Below, piece after piece: positions 51,809 to 60,143 of a DNA stretch of 64,000 nt. Under the pieces are notes generated by a model that ran no database searches, was not told where the DNA came from, and saw only the letters and a program-made list of their open reading frames with translations. The position numbers and the translations under genes were made by a program. The DNA lies in the NCBI GenBank assembly GCA_964395315.1, contig CAYNBI010000005.1:1-64000 (forward strand), written 5' to 3'. This DNA comes from CAVORB01 sp964395315. GTDB lineage: Bacteria > Pseudomonadota > Gammaproteobacteria > Chromatiales > Chromatiaceae. Numbering within the stretch: the stretch's first letter is position 1; each line of letters opens with the position of its first letter.

Positions 51809-53392
51809 ATGAGCGAGTTTTCTAATGCGTACCTGATCCCTGACGGGACCAGACTGCAGGACATCAAGGATCGCATCCAGGTCCGGAGCCGGTTCAGCGA
51901 GGAGCCTTCCCGTACAGTCACCACGACCTACTACGACGACTTCCAGTGGAGCCTCTATCTGGCCGGTGCGAGCGTCGAGGATCACCAGGATCGCGCGCGG
52001 CGAACGCTGGTGTGGCGAGATCTTCAAACTGACGCAGCCGAGGTCGAGCAGCGGATCGCGTCCGCACCAGGGTTTGCCCGGGACCTTCCGTCTGGAGCCG
52101 TGAAGGATCGGCTGGCGCGCGCGATCGGCGTGCGTCGGCTGCTGCCGCTGGTAACGGTCCACACAGAGGTGCAAACGCTGCGGCTGCTCAACGACGACGA
52201 CAAGACGGTTGCCCGGGTGGTGCTCGACGTGAACCGCTACACGGATAGCGAACGCGAGCGCCAGGGTGCGCTCGCCACGCGCCTGCGCCTGGTTCCCGTC
52301 AAGGGTTACGAGCGCGAGCTGGAAGAGGCGGCTCACATGCTGCACGAGGAGCTGGGCCTGGAACCCGTGCGCACGCCCCTGGTGTTGGAGGCGCTGGCCG
52401 CAGCCGGTCGCCGTCCAGGCGATTATTCCTCGAAGCTCGATTATCACCTCGACCCGGACGCGCGGGCGGACGCGGCGGCAAAGGAGATCCTGATCGGGTT
52501 GCTGGATACCATCGAGATCAACGTGCCGGGTACCAAGGCGAACCTCGACCCGGAGTTCCTCCACGACCTGAGGGTGGCGATCCGGCGCACGCGCTCGGCG
52601 CTCTCGCAGATCAAGGGGGTGTTCGCCCCCGAGGTGGTGGCCGCGTTCAAAGAACGTTTTGCCTGGCTGCAGCAGATTACCGGGCCCGTCCGCGATCTCG
52701 ACGTCTATCTTCTGGACTTCGATACCTATCGCGACAGCCTGCCTGCTGCCCTGCGGCCTCATCTCGATCCCCTGCGACAGTACCTTCTTGCTCATTACGA
52801 CGAGGCGCAGCGGGCCTTGGTCAAGGATCTGGACTCGGCGAAATTCGCCAACCTGCTGCGCGACTGGCGCGCCTTCCTCGAGGCCCCGGTGCCCCACCGT
52901 TCGGCGCTCCCGAACGCCATGCGAAGGACCAAGGAGGTGGCCGACGAGCGGATCTGGAAGATGTATCGCCTGGTGCTCAAGGAGGGGCGGGCGATCGCGC
53001 CGGATTCCCCCGCGGAGGACCTGCACGAGCTGCGCAAGAGCGCCAAGAAACTGCGCTACCTGGTCGAATTTTTCGACAGCCTGTACCCGAAGAAGGAGAC
53101 CCGTACCCTGGTCAAGCAGTTCAAGGCGCTGCTCGATAACCTGGGTGGCTTCCAGGACCTGGCGGTGCAGGCCGACCACCTGCGGGAGATTGCGGTCAGG
53201 ATGCGCGCGGAAAAATGTGCCCCGACCGATACCCTGCTGACGATGGGTGTGCTCGTAGGAGACCTTCTGGTACGACAGCAGCAGGCCCGGTCGCATTTCG
53301 CCGAAATCTTCACGGCCTTCGACGGGGAGGATAACCACGCCTTGTTCAAGCGTCTGTTCGCATCGTCAAAGAAAGGGAGCAAGGCGGCATGA
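51809..53392 (+). CDS. CHAD-domain protein with degenerate CYTH-like N-terminus
   Basis: 527 residues. The first about 210 have a CYTH-like outline (RTVTTTYYDDFQWSLYLAGASV, then RRTLVWRDL, then TVHTEVQTLRLL) but no ExExK catalytic signature, so triphosphatase activity is doubtful. From about 230 it is CHAD: HDLRVAIRRTRSAL (about 250) and HELRKSAKKLRYLVEFF (about 405), the two basic helices that bind polyphosphate. CHAD proteins target polyphosphate granules. The AGGAGG lies about 15 bases before the ATG, a long gap. The stop overlaps the ParA gene. Confidence 0.9.
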   Translation: MSEFSNAYLIPDGTRLQDIKDRIQVRSRFSEEPSRTVTTTYYDDFQWSLYLAGASVEDHQDRARRTLVWRDLQTDAAEVEQRIASAPGFARDLPSGAVKDRLARAIGVRRLLPLVTVHTEVQTLRLLNDDDKTVARVVLDVNRYTDSERERQGALATRLRLVPVKGYERELEEAAHMLHEELGLEPVRTPLVLEALAAAGRRPGDYSSKLDYHLDPDARADAAAKEILIGLLDTIEINVPGTKANLDPEFLHDLRVAIRRTRSALSQIKGVFAPEVVAAFKERFAWLQQITGPVRDLDVYLLDFDTYRDSLPAALRPHLDPLRQYLLAHYDEAQRALVKDLDSAKFANLLRDWRAFLEAPVPHRSALPNAMRRTKEVADERIWKMYRLVLKEGRAIAPDSPAEDLHELRKSAKKLRYLVEFFDSLYPKKETRTLVKQFKALLDNLGGFQDLAVQADHLREIAVRMRAEKCAPTDTLLTMGVLVGDLLVRQQQARSHFAEIFTAFDGEDNHALFKRLFASSKKGSKAA

Positions 53393-54132
53393 GGATCATC
53401 GGCAGCTACAACATCAAGGGCGGCGTCGGCAAGACCGCCACGGCGATCAACCTCGCATACCTGGCTTCGCAGGAGGGCATGCGCACGCTGGTCTGGGACC
53501 TCGACCCCCAGGGGGCGGCCACCTACTACTTCCGGGTCAAGCCCAAGGTCAAGGGCGGAGGCAAGTCCCTGGTGATGGGCAAGCGCGACCTGGAATCGGT
53601 GGTGAAGGGCACGGACTTCGAGAACCTGGACTTGCTGCCGGCGGATTTCTCATTCCGCAACATGGACCTGGTGCTGGAGGACGCGAAGAAGCCGACCAAG
53701 CAGCTGACACAGCTGCTGCGGCCCCTGTCCGACGAATACGACTACGTGTTCCTGGACTGCCCGCCGAGCATTTCCCTCGTCTCGGAGAACATCTTTCGCG
53801 CTGCCGAGGCCCTGCTGGTGCCGATGATCCCGACCACGCTCTCGGCGCGGACCCTGCATCAACTGACGGATTTCCTGGACGGCCACGCGCTGATCGGGAA
53901 GCTCCGGGTGATGCCGTTTTTCTCCATGGTGGACCGCCGCAAGCGCCTGCATCTGGACCTCATGGAACAGCTTCCCGAGCGCTATCCCGACATGCTGGCG
54001 ACCAGCATTCCCTATGCCTCCGATGTGGAGCGCATGGGCGTCAACCGGATGCCGTTGCTCGCCTATGCGCCGTCCAACCCGGCTTCCAAGGCCTACCGTG
54101 CCCTCTGGGAGGAGGTCAAGGCCGCTTTGTAG
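53389..54132 (+). CDS. ParA/MinD-family ATPase
   Basis: 247 residues. Deviant Walker A NIKGGVGKTAT with signature lysine K10 and K15, then VWDLDPQGAATYYF, Walker B VFLDCPPSISLVSENIF. ParA-type ATPases form gradients on the nucleoid to position cargos. There is no parB, parS or replication gene nearby, so it is not a plasmid system. It overlaps the CHAD gene by four bases (ATGA), which implies translational coupling and a shared job. Confidence 0.93.
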   Translation: MRIIGSYNIKGGVGKTATAINLAYLASQEGMRTLVWDLDPQGAATYYFRVKPKVKGGGKSLVMGKRDLESVVKGTDFENLDLLPADFSFRNMDLVLEDAKKPTKQLTQLLRPLSDEYDYVFLDCPPSISLVSENIFRAAEALLVPMIPTTLSARTLHQLTDFLDGHALIGKLRVMPFFSMVDRRKRLHLDLMEQLPERYPDMLATSIPYASDVERMGVNRMPLLAYAPSNPASKAYRALWEEVKAAL

Positions 54133-54251
54133 CGCTGCGGTCGGATCGGGGTCAGGCGGGGCTTGAGGCATGGCCCAGACGGACCCACCATCGCGAGTAT
54201 CCGCGGCGCGAGATCTCGGACCGTCGGTGCAATCCAACGCGAGCGACAATC

Positions 54252-54938
54252 TTGACCGCAGCCTTCCGCCCCGTCGTCGTCATTTTTGGCGTGATCCTCG
54301 CTGCGTCCGCGGCTTCGGCGGCAGATCCGAGCGAGGATGTCTTCGATCTGGAGACGCTCCGCGTGCGCATCTCCGATGACGTGCCCTACATCGAGACACG
54401 GCACGGCGGAGAAAAGGTCCTGGTGCTCCGCCACCAGGATCCCGGACACACCATCGCGGCCCCTTACGACCAAACCTCCCGGGACTGCCCGCCGTTCTGC
54501 ATCCAACCCCTGGTGATCGCCCCCGGGGTGGAGACCATCGGCGAGCTGGAGGTGGTCGGCTACCTAGAGCGCATCGGCAACGGAGATAACGACGTGCTCG
54601 TCATCGATTCGCGCACCGCCGAGTGGACCTCACGCGGCGTGATCCCCGGGTCCGTCAACGTCCCCTTTACCCGTATCGACCCGGCACACGCCTCGCCCCA
54701 GAAGATCGCCGAACTGTTGGAGCTCGATTTCGGCGCCATCCGCCTCGATGGGCTCTGGAACTTCAGCGCCGCCAAGACATTGGTCCTTTACTGCAACGGC
54801 GCTTGGTGCGGTCAGTCCCCGACCAACATCAAGGCGCTATTGGACCTGGGCTACCCACCGCACAAGCTCAAGTGGTACCGCGGCGGCATGCAGGCGTGGG
54901 AGGGGCTGGGTTTCACGACGGTGAAGCCCGAGGGTTGA
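54252..54938 (+). CDS. Secreted rhodanese-domain protein
   Basis: 228 residues, TTG start. Signal peptide (about 1-23, ending ASAADP). The rhodanese domain is from about 85, with VLVIDSRTAEW, GSVNVPFTRI and active-site loop LYCNGAWCGQSPTNIKALLDLGY, ending KWYRGGMQAWEGLGF. The loop has two cysteines four apart, so a disulfide or persulfide relay in the periplasm is possible. It follows the ParA gene by about 120 bases. Confidence 0.85.
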   Translation: MTAAFRPVVVIFGVILAASAASAADPSEDVFDLETLRVRISDDVPYIETRHGGEKVLVLRHQDPGHTIAAPYDQTSRDCPPFCIQPLVIAPGVETIGELEVVGYLERIGNGDNDVLVIDSRTAEWTSRGVIPGSVNVPFTRIDPAHASPQKIAELLELDFGAIRLDGLWNFSAAKTLVLYCNGAWCGQSPTNIKALLDLGYPPHKLKWYRGGMQAWEGLGFTTVKPEG

Positions 54939-54993
54939 CGACGCACGGGTTGCCCGGGCCTGGCTGAAACAGACGCTTGCCGCAGGAGCTTAC

Positions 54994-55533
54994 GTGGACG
55001 CGACCGAACTTGCGACAATCTTCCGTGCCCTGGCCTTTGCGGCGGAAAAGCACCGCGACCAGCGCCGAAAGGACGATCACGGATCCCCATACATCAACCA
55101 TCCGATCGCGCTCGCGCGTCTATTGTGCATCGAGGCGGGCGTCACCGACGTGGAAACCCTGTGCGCCGCGCTCCTCCACGATACGGTGGAGGACACGGAT
55201 ACGACCCCCGATGAGCTCGAGGCCGCATTCGGGCCCGAAGTGAGCGGGGTCGTGATGGAGGTAACGGACGACAAGCGGCTGCCCAAGGCGGAGCGCAAGC
55301 GGCTGCAGATCGAGCACGCGGCGGTCGTGAGCCACCGGGCCAAGCTGGTGAAACTCGCCGATAAGATCTGCAATCTGCGGGACGTCCACGGCGCACCGCC
55401 GGCGAACTGGCCGCTTTCGCGTCGACAGGCCTACTTCGACTGGGCGCGTGAAGTGGTCAGCGGCATACGCGGCACCCATGCGCAACTGGAGGCGTTGTTC
55501 GATGCCGCATACGCGCTCCGTCCGGAGGAGTAG
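54994..55533 (+). CDS. MESH1-like small alarmone hydrolase (HD domain)
   Basis: 179 residues, GTG start with CAGGAG upstream. HD-4 domain as in RelA/SpoT hydrolases: KHRDQRRKDDHGSPYINHPIALARLL, ALLHDTVEDTD (H62, D63, E66, D67) and KLADKICNLRDV. There is no synthetase, TGS or ACT domain, so it should only break (p)ppGpp, or an analogue such as NADPH. Full length for the family. Confidence 0.85.
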   Translation: MDATELATIFRALAFAAEKHRDQRRKDDHGSPYINHPIALARLLCIEAGVTDVETLCAALLHDTVEDTDTTPDELEAAFGPEVSGVVMEVTDDKRLPKAERKRLQIEHAAVVSHRAKLVKLADKICNLRDVHGAPPANWPLSRRQAYFDWAREVVSGIRGTHAQLEALFDAAYALRPEE

Positions 55534-55696
55534 GTCCGACAAAGACCGCGTGGACGAATAACACAAGGAAGCGACACGTTCTGGTTGCCGCTGCCCTGAT
55601 AGCAATCTCGATCCAGACCGCCAACGCCCTTTGGCTGGTGTCGACGCCTGGCCTCGCGCCGCGGCGTCCCGCCCTTTGCAGCCGCGCCGCGGCGCT

Positions 55697-57127
55697 TCAG
55701 GTGCCTGGGAGGACCGGTGTGGTGGCTCCTTGCTCCGAGTCCCGGGGCGTGTGGAACCAGCTCAGTTTCTCCCGGAGCTTCACTACCTCTCCTACGATAA
55801 TCAGGGTGGGCGGCTTCGGGGGATCCTTCTCAACCACGTCTAGGATGTTCGACAGCGTGCCCGAGTAGACGCGCTGCATGTGGGTCGTGCCCTGCTGGAC
55901 CAAGGCTACCGGCATTTCCGTCGGAACCCCGTGCTGGGTGAGCTTGTCGACGATCACGGAGAGCCCAACCAGCCCCATGTAGAACACCACCGTCTGGTGC
56001 GGTTGCGCGAGCTGCTCCCAGTTGAGGTTCATGGTTCCGTCCTTCAGGTGTCCGGTCACGAAGGTTACCGACTGGGCATAGTCCCGGTGGGTCAAGGGAA
56101 TACCGGTGTAGGTCGCGCAGCCGGATGCCGCGGTGATGCCGGGCACGACCTGGAACGGGATGCCCTCCGCCGCCAGGGTGTCGATCTCCTCACCGCCGCG
56201 GCCGAAGATGAAGGGGTCGCCGCCTTTCAGTCGCAGCACCCGTTGTCCCTCTTTGGCGAGATCGGCGAGCAGGCGGTTGATCTCTTCCTGGCGCATCACG
56301 TGGTTGTTGCGCTCCTTGCCGACGTACACGCGGCGGGCGTCTCGCCGCACCATGTCGAGAATCGGCTTGGCGACGAGGCGGTCGTATACGACGACGTCAG
56401 CCTGCTGCATGAGGCGCAGGGCACGGAAAGTGAGGAGGTCCGGATCGCCGGGACCCGAACCGACCAGATACACCTCGCCCATTCCGGAGGCGGGTTTAGC
56501 GGCAGCGAGTTCACGCTCCATGGCCGCATCCGCCTCGTCCATGTGCCCGGAGAACACCCGTTCGGCGACGCCGCCCTGGAGGACGCGATCCCAGAAGCGG
56601 CGGCGTTCGCGCTGATCCGAGATGTTCGCCTTCACCCTGTCTCGATAACGGGCGCAGAGCTCGCCGAGCCGGCCGTACGCGGACGGGACCAGGGATTCGA
56701 GACGCGTGCGCAACAGGCGCGCCAGCACCGGCGAGGCACTTCCGGTCGACACCGCGACCACGACCGGGGAGCGGTCGATGACCGAGGGCATGATGAAGCT
56801 GCAGTCCCGCGGCTGGTCCACCACGTTGACCGGAATCCGGCGCTCCCGGGCGAGCTCGGCTATACGGCGGTTTACCGAACGGTCGTCCGTCGCCGCGACC
56901 ACCAGATGCGCACCGTCCAGATCCTGGTCCAGGAAGGCGCGCGGCACATGGGTGAAGGCGCCACGGTCGGCTTGGGCGCGCAGGGAATCGGCTAGCGCAG
57001 GAGCGACCACGCTGACCGCGGCGCCGGCGCGCAGCAAGCTGGCGATCTTGCGCAAGGCGATCTCTCCGCCGCCAACTACCAGGCATGGCTTGGCCTTTAC
57101 GTCGAGAAAGATGGGAAGAAACTCCAT
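55697..57127 (-). CDS. cysG: Siroheme synthase CysG
   Basis: 476 residues, a fusion. Residues 1-215 are precorrin-2 dehydrogenase/ferrochelatase (LVVGGGEIALRKIASLL, ATDDRSVNRRIAELAR, VDQPRDCSFIMPSVIDR). From about 216 it is uroporphyrinogen-III methyltransferase (VYLVGSGPGDPDLLTFRALRLMQQADVVVYDRLV, GDPFIFGRGGEEI, GITAASGCATYTGIPLTHR). It makes siroheme for sulfite and nitrite reductases, including dissimilatory ones. I chose the ATG at 57127; upstream in-frame sequence is not protein-like. Confidence 0.97.
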   Translation of the reverse strand: MEFLPIFLDVKAKPCLVVGGGEIALRKIASLLRAGAAVSVVAPALADSLRAQADRGAFTHVPRAFLDQDLDGAHLVVAATDDRSVNRRIAELARERRIPVNVVDQPRDCSFIMPSVIDRSPVVVAVSTGSASPVLARLLRTRLESLVPSAYGRLGELCARYRDRVKANISDQRERRRFWDRVLQGGVAERVFSGHMDEADAAMERELAAAKPASGMGEVYLVGSGPGDPDLLTFRALRLMQQADVVVYDRLVAKPILDMVRRDARRVYVGKERNNHVMRQEEINRLLADLAKEGQRVLRLKGGDPFIFGRGGEEIDTLAAEGIPFQVVPGITAASGCATYTGIPLTHRDYAQSVTFVTGHLKDGTMNLNWEQLAQPHQTVVFYMGLVGLSVIVDKLTQHGVPTEMPVALVQQGTTHMQRVYSGTLSNILDVVEKDPPKPPTLIIVGEVVKLREKLSWFHTPRDSEQGATTPVLPGT

Positions 57128-57185
57128 GGTGGACTCGCTCGGCCGAGAAAGGGTAGTGATAAGACGGCCTCCCCAGGGCGCCGCC

Positions 57186-57214
57186 TTGAGTTGTGCGTCA
57201 AAAGCTATTAATAT
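57186..57214 (+). promoter_or_regulatory. Candidate sigma-70 promoter of rhd-tusA-dsrE2
   Basis: TTGAGT (57186-57191), exactly 17 bases, TAATAT (57209-57214), in an AT-rich pocket between divergent cysG and rhd. The start site would be near 57221, on a tandem ATACTTGG repeat. Confidence 0.65.
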
Positions 57215-57220
57215 ACTGAA

Positions 57221-57236
57221 ATACTTGGATACTTGG
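57221..57236 (+). repeat. Tandem 8-bp direct repeat at the rhd transcript start
   Basis: ATACTTGG repeated twice without a gap (57221-57228, 57229-57236), just below the promoter and 12 bases before the GTG. It may be a protein-binding site or part of the leader. Confidence 0.6.
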
Positions 57237-57248
57237 TAGTACCGCGAC

Positions 57249-57575
57249 GTGATCAACGAAATCGATTCGGCGACGCTGAGGTCGAGGCTGGCTGCCGGCG
57301 AGGACATCTACCTGATCGACATCCGCACGCCTGGAGAGGTCGCGCAAGGGGCCATCCCGAACGCCGTTCATCTGCCGATGCACCTGTTGCCGTTGCGCCT
57401 GCATGACCTGCCAAGGGACAAGGACGTGGTCCTCTACTGCCGTAGCGGAGCCCGCTCCTACCACGCATGTTCTTACCTTAGCCAACAGGGGTTCGACAAC
57501 GCGGTCAATCTGCGCGGGGGCATCATCTCCTGGGCGCGCGGCGGGTTCGAGATCGAGCGTCGCATGGCGGTTTGA
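57249..57575 (+). CDS. Cytoplasmic rhodanese of the rhd-tusA-dsrE2 cluster
   Basis: 108 residues, GTG start, no signal. YLIDIRTPGEVAQGAIPNAVHLP and active loop CRSGARS with C64. In purple sulfur bacteria the gene in this place (Rhd) takes sulfur from low-molecular-weight persulfides and gives it to TusA. First of three co-directional genes. Confidence 0.92.
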   Translation: MINEIDSATLRSRLAAGEDIYLIDIRTPGEVAQGAIPNAVHLPMHLLPLRLHDLPRDKDVVLYCRSGARSYHACSYLSQQGFDNAVNLRGGIISWARGGFEIERRMAV

Positions 57576-57622
57576 GCGTGATGATGGCCGCTGGCGGCCG
57601 CCCCCTTCTGGCGCCCGCAACC

Positions 57623-57651
57623 TTGCGTTTTTCAGCGGTTTAGCCTATAAA
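57623..57651 (+). promoter_or_regulatory. Candidate internal promoter for tusA-dsrE2
   Basis: TTGCGT (57623-57628), exactly 17 bases, TATAAA (57646-57651), about 60 bases before tusA. It would allow tusA and dsrE2 to be made in excess of the rhodanese. Confidence 0.6.
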
Positions 57652-57709
57652 TCCGAACTCTTGATATTTCTCATATTCTAAAACACAAGAAGACCGGAGG
57701 TACCCTTCC

Positions 57710-57940
57710 ATGGCAGACTTCGACCAAGAATTGGACGCTAGCGGCCTCAATTGCCCCTTGCCCATCCTGCGCGCGAAAAAGACGCTCTCTGGAATGGATT
57801 CCGGCCAGATCCTTCATATCATCGCCACCGATCCGGGCTCGGTGAAGGATTTTGACGCCTTCTCCAAGCAGACGGGCAACGAGCTGATGGAGTCGAAGGA
57901 AGAAGGCGGCAAATTTCACTTCCTGATCAAGAAGGCCTGA
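57710..57940 (+). CDS. tusA: Sulfur carrier protein TusA
   Basis: 76 residues. The CPxP signature is DASGLNCPLPILRAKK with C15 as the persulfide residue. TusA relays sulfane sulfur in the cytoplasm between rhodanese or IscS and its acceptors (DsrEFH, sHdr, tRNA thiolation). CGGAGGT precedes the ATG. Middle gene of the cluster. Confidence 0.96.
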   Translation: MADFDQELDASGLNCPLPILRAKKTLSGMDSGQILHIIATDPGSVKDFDAFSKQTGNELMESKEEGGKFHFLIKKA

Positions 57941-57993
57941 TCTCACGGCCCGATCCCATCCCCCTATTCACCGCCTCAACTGAGGAGCGTCCG

Positions 57994-58473
57994 ATGGAAC
58001 AGAAAAAGCTGGCGATCATCGCCACCAAGGGCTCGTTGGACTGGGCCTATCCTCCGTTCATCCTTGCGTCGACCGCGGCGGCGCTCGGTTACGAGACCCA
58101 GATCTTCTTTACCTTCTACGGGCTCCAGCTCCTTAAGAAGAAGCTGCACCTGGAGGTGACGCCGCTCGGCAATCCGGGAATGCCCATGCCGATGGGGATG
58201 GACAAGTGGTTCCCGGTGCTCGGCATGGCGCTTCCGGGCATGCAGGCAATGATGACCTCCATGATGAAGGCCAAGATGAAGTCGAAGGGTGTGGCCAGCA
58301 TCGATGAGCTGCGCGAGCTGTGCATCGAGGCCGAGGTCAAGCTCATCGCCTGTCAGATGACCGTCGACCTTTTCGACATGAATCACTCCGAGTTTATCGA
58401 TGGCGTCGAGTATGCTGGCGCGGCCGCATTCTTCGAGTTCGCCGGCGAGAGCGATATCTGTCTCTATATCTGA
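57994..58473 (+). CDS. dsrE2: DsrE2-type sulfurtransferase
   Basis: 159 residues. DsrE-like fold with ALGYETQIFFTFYGLQLLKKK, a methionine/proline-rich middle (GMPMPMGMDKWFPVLGMALPGMQAMMTSMMKAKMK) with membrane-leaning character, and the conserved cysteines C110 and C120 (VKLIACQMTVDLF). DsrE2 works with Rhd and TusA in cytoplasmic sulfur trafficking during sulfur oxidation. Last gene of the cluster. Confidence 0.93.
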   Translation: MEQKKLAIIATKGSLDWAYPPFILASTAAALGYETQIFFTFYGLQLLKKKLHLEVTPLGNPGMPMPMGMDKWFPVLGMALPGMQAMMTSMMKAKMKSKGVASIDELRELCIEAEVKLIACQMTVDLFDMNHSEFIDGVEYAGAAAFFEFAGESDICLYI

Positions 58474-58494
58474 CGGCGCCCCTCGCCGCCTGCG

Positions 58495-58524
58495 AAAAAC
58501 GCCGCCTGAGGGCGGCGTTTTTTT
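58495..58524 (+). terminator. Rho-independent terminator after dsrE2
   Basis: Stem ACGCCGCC/GGCGGCGT, loop TGAG, with A-run before and seven T after. It ends the rhd-tusA-dsrE2 transcript and also faces the fadL end on the other strand. Confidence 0.92.
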
Positions 58525-58559
58525 GTTAGGAACACAGGCGTCTCGCGCGCCCGGCGCGC

Positions 58560-59867
58560 TCAGAATGTCTTGCGGATCTCGATTCCGATCAGGTGGGCGC
58601 TCGCCTCGTAGTTGCCGTCGATCGCGTCGCTGCCATTGATGTCGTCTCCGAGCCCCAGGTATTCGCGGCTTCCGCGGTAATCGCGATCCTCGAACTTGAC
58701 GTACATGTAGCCGGCCTCCAGGGACAGCCCTTGGCCGAGGTCCTGGCCGACACCGATGCCGAACAGGTGGCGGTCATTGTCCGGCACCCGCGCGCTGAAG
58801 TGGTCGTCCGGCTGTCCGGTCTCGTCGTAGGCGTACCCAAAGCGCAACTGGGTGGCGGGGCGAAGCTGGTAGGTCATGCCGATGCGGTAGGCGTTGGCGT
58901 CGTCCCACGCGTTAGTGTCCGTGAAGATCACTTCACCGGTGCGGCGACCCTTTACCGTCAGCTTGTCGAACTTGCTCCATCCCGAACGGGTCCAGTCGAA
59001 CTCGACGGCAAGCTCATCGCTGACCTCATACCGGACGCCGAGCTGCAGCCGCCAGGGCAGTTCGAGGTCCACCTTCGCCGGCTGGCCCGGCGCCAAGCCG
59101 CCAGCGACGACGAGCAGCGTATTCAGGGGCGAGTAAGGCCCCTCGATACTGACCGTGGAGGACGAATGATAGCTGGCTCCGAGGCTCAAGGCGTCGTGCC
59201 GATACAGAAGGCCCGCATTGAAGCCTATCCCGGTGCCATCTCCGCTGAGTTCGCCAAGCGACGAGTTGAGCACAGCGGATTTCGCCCAGTAGAGGTCGAG
59301 GCCGGCTGCGACGCTCAAGCTGTCATTGACCTTGTAGGTCGCGGTTGGGACGAAATCCAGGATCTCCAGCTTGCTTTGGGTCGGTTGGTTCCCGTTGGGA
59401 ATCGGCACCACTACGCCTGGCGCGATGGCGCGTGGCGTAGATCCGCTGAGTGCGGGAAAGGTACCCTCTCGCCACCGCGTCTCGAGCCCGAAGGGAGCGT
59501 TGACCCCGAGCCCTACCCGCCATTGCTCGTTGATCTTGATCGCGGCCTGGATCATGGGGGCGACCACCCAGTCCGCGGAATTGCTGTCGAAGCTCCCGTT
59601 GTCCGTGCGAACGCTGAAGCTCGGCCCGATGAACAGCGTACCCAGCGAGAGGCTGGAGTCATCATGGAACCCCATGGCGGCGGGGTTGTAAGGAAAGGCG
59701 CCCTTGTCCTCCGGGTTGGCGACCAAGGCGTTGGCCGTCGCGGTTCCCAGTGCCGAAACCTCGGGCACGGAGAAGCCGGCCGCGATCGCCGGCTGTTGCA
59801 CTAGCAGACCGAGCCCGGCGACCAGCGCCGCATTCATGGATGCTGATGTGAGCTTGTTCATCATCAC
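58560..59867 (-). CDS. FadL/OmpP1-family outer-membrane transporter
   Basis: 435 residues: signal peptide (about 1-29, AIAAGF), FadL N-terminal hatch (AGFSVPEVSALGTATANALVANPEDKGAFPYNPAAMGF), many alternating beta strands, and a C-terminal phenylalanine (EIRKTF) for BAM recognition. FadL-type barrels admit long-chain fatty acids or hydrophobic compounds. The ligand cannot be read. Three ATG codons cluster at the start. Confidence 0.93.
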   Translation of the reverse strand: MMMNKLTSASMNAALVAGLGLLVQQPAIAAGFSVPEVSALGTATANALVANPEDKGAFPYNPAAMGFHDDSSLSLGTLFIGPSFSVRTDNGSFDSNSADWVVAPMIQAAIKINEQWRVGLGVNAPFGLETRWREGTFPALSGSTPRAIAPGVVVPIPNGNQPTQSKLEILDFVPTATYKVNDSLSVAAGLDLYWAKSAVLNSSLGELSGDGTGIGFNAGLLYRHDALSLGASYHSSSTVSIEGPYSPLNTLLVVAGGLAPGQPAKVDLELPWRLQLGVRYEVSDELAVEFDWTRSGWSKFDKLTVKGRRTGEVIFTDTNAWDDANAYRIGMTYQLRPATQLRFGYAYDETGQPDDHFSARVPDNDRHLFGIGVGQDLGQGLSLEAGYMYVKFEDRDYRGSREYLGLGDDINGSDAIDGNYEASAHLIGIEIRKTF

Positions 59868-60100
59868 TCGGTGCCCCTCAGTAGTTGCTGATCGCGTGCC
59901 GGGAACTCGATATTGGCCCCGGCATGGGAGGAGATTTTATGCGATTGTGCGACAAGTAACCATATATTCGTTGCGTTAAAACCTAAATTCCGTTGTAAAA
60001 AAAGGACGATTTATTCGCGCAGAGGGGGAGCGAGAGCGAGCGAACGGAGAAAAGTCTTTGAATCGTGGGGGAATGCTCCTTCAAATCAGAAAACTGTGAT

Positions 60101-60115
60101 ATAAGGAATTTTTAT
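60101..60115 (+). promoter_or_regulatory. Candidate LysR-type box (T-N11-A) before the LysR gene
   Basis: ATAA-GGAATTT-TTAT, a short dyad that also fits the T-N11-A rule, 29 bases before the ATG of the LysR-type gene, in a locally AT-rich 59868-60143 interval. Autoregulation is the simplest reading. Confidence 0.4.
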
Positions 60116-60143
60116 TCATGCATCGTCCGAGAGATTCACAGCG

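Noticed and set aside
53389..54132. ParA as a plasmid or phage partition gene
   Set aside because: No parB, parS-like iterons or replication genes nearby; flanked by chromosomal genes and coupled to CHAD.
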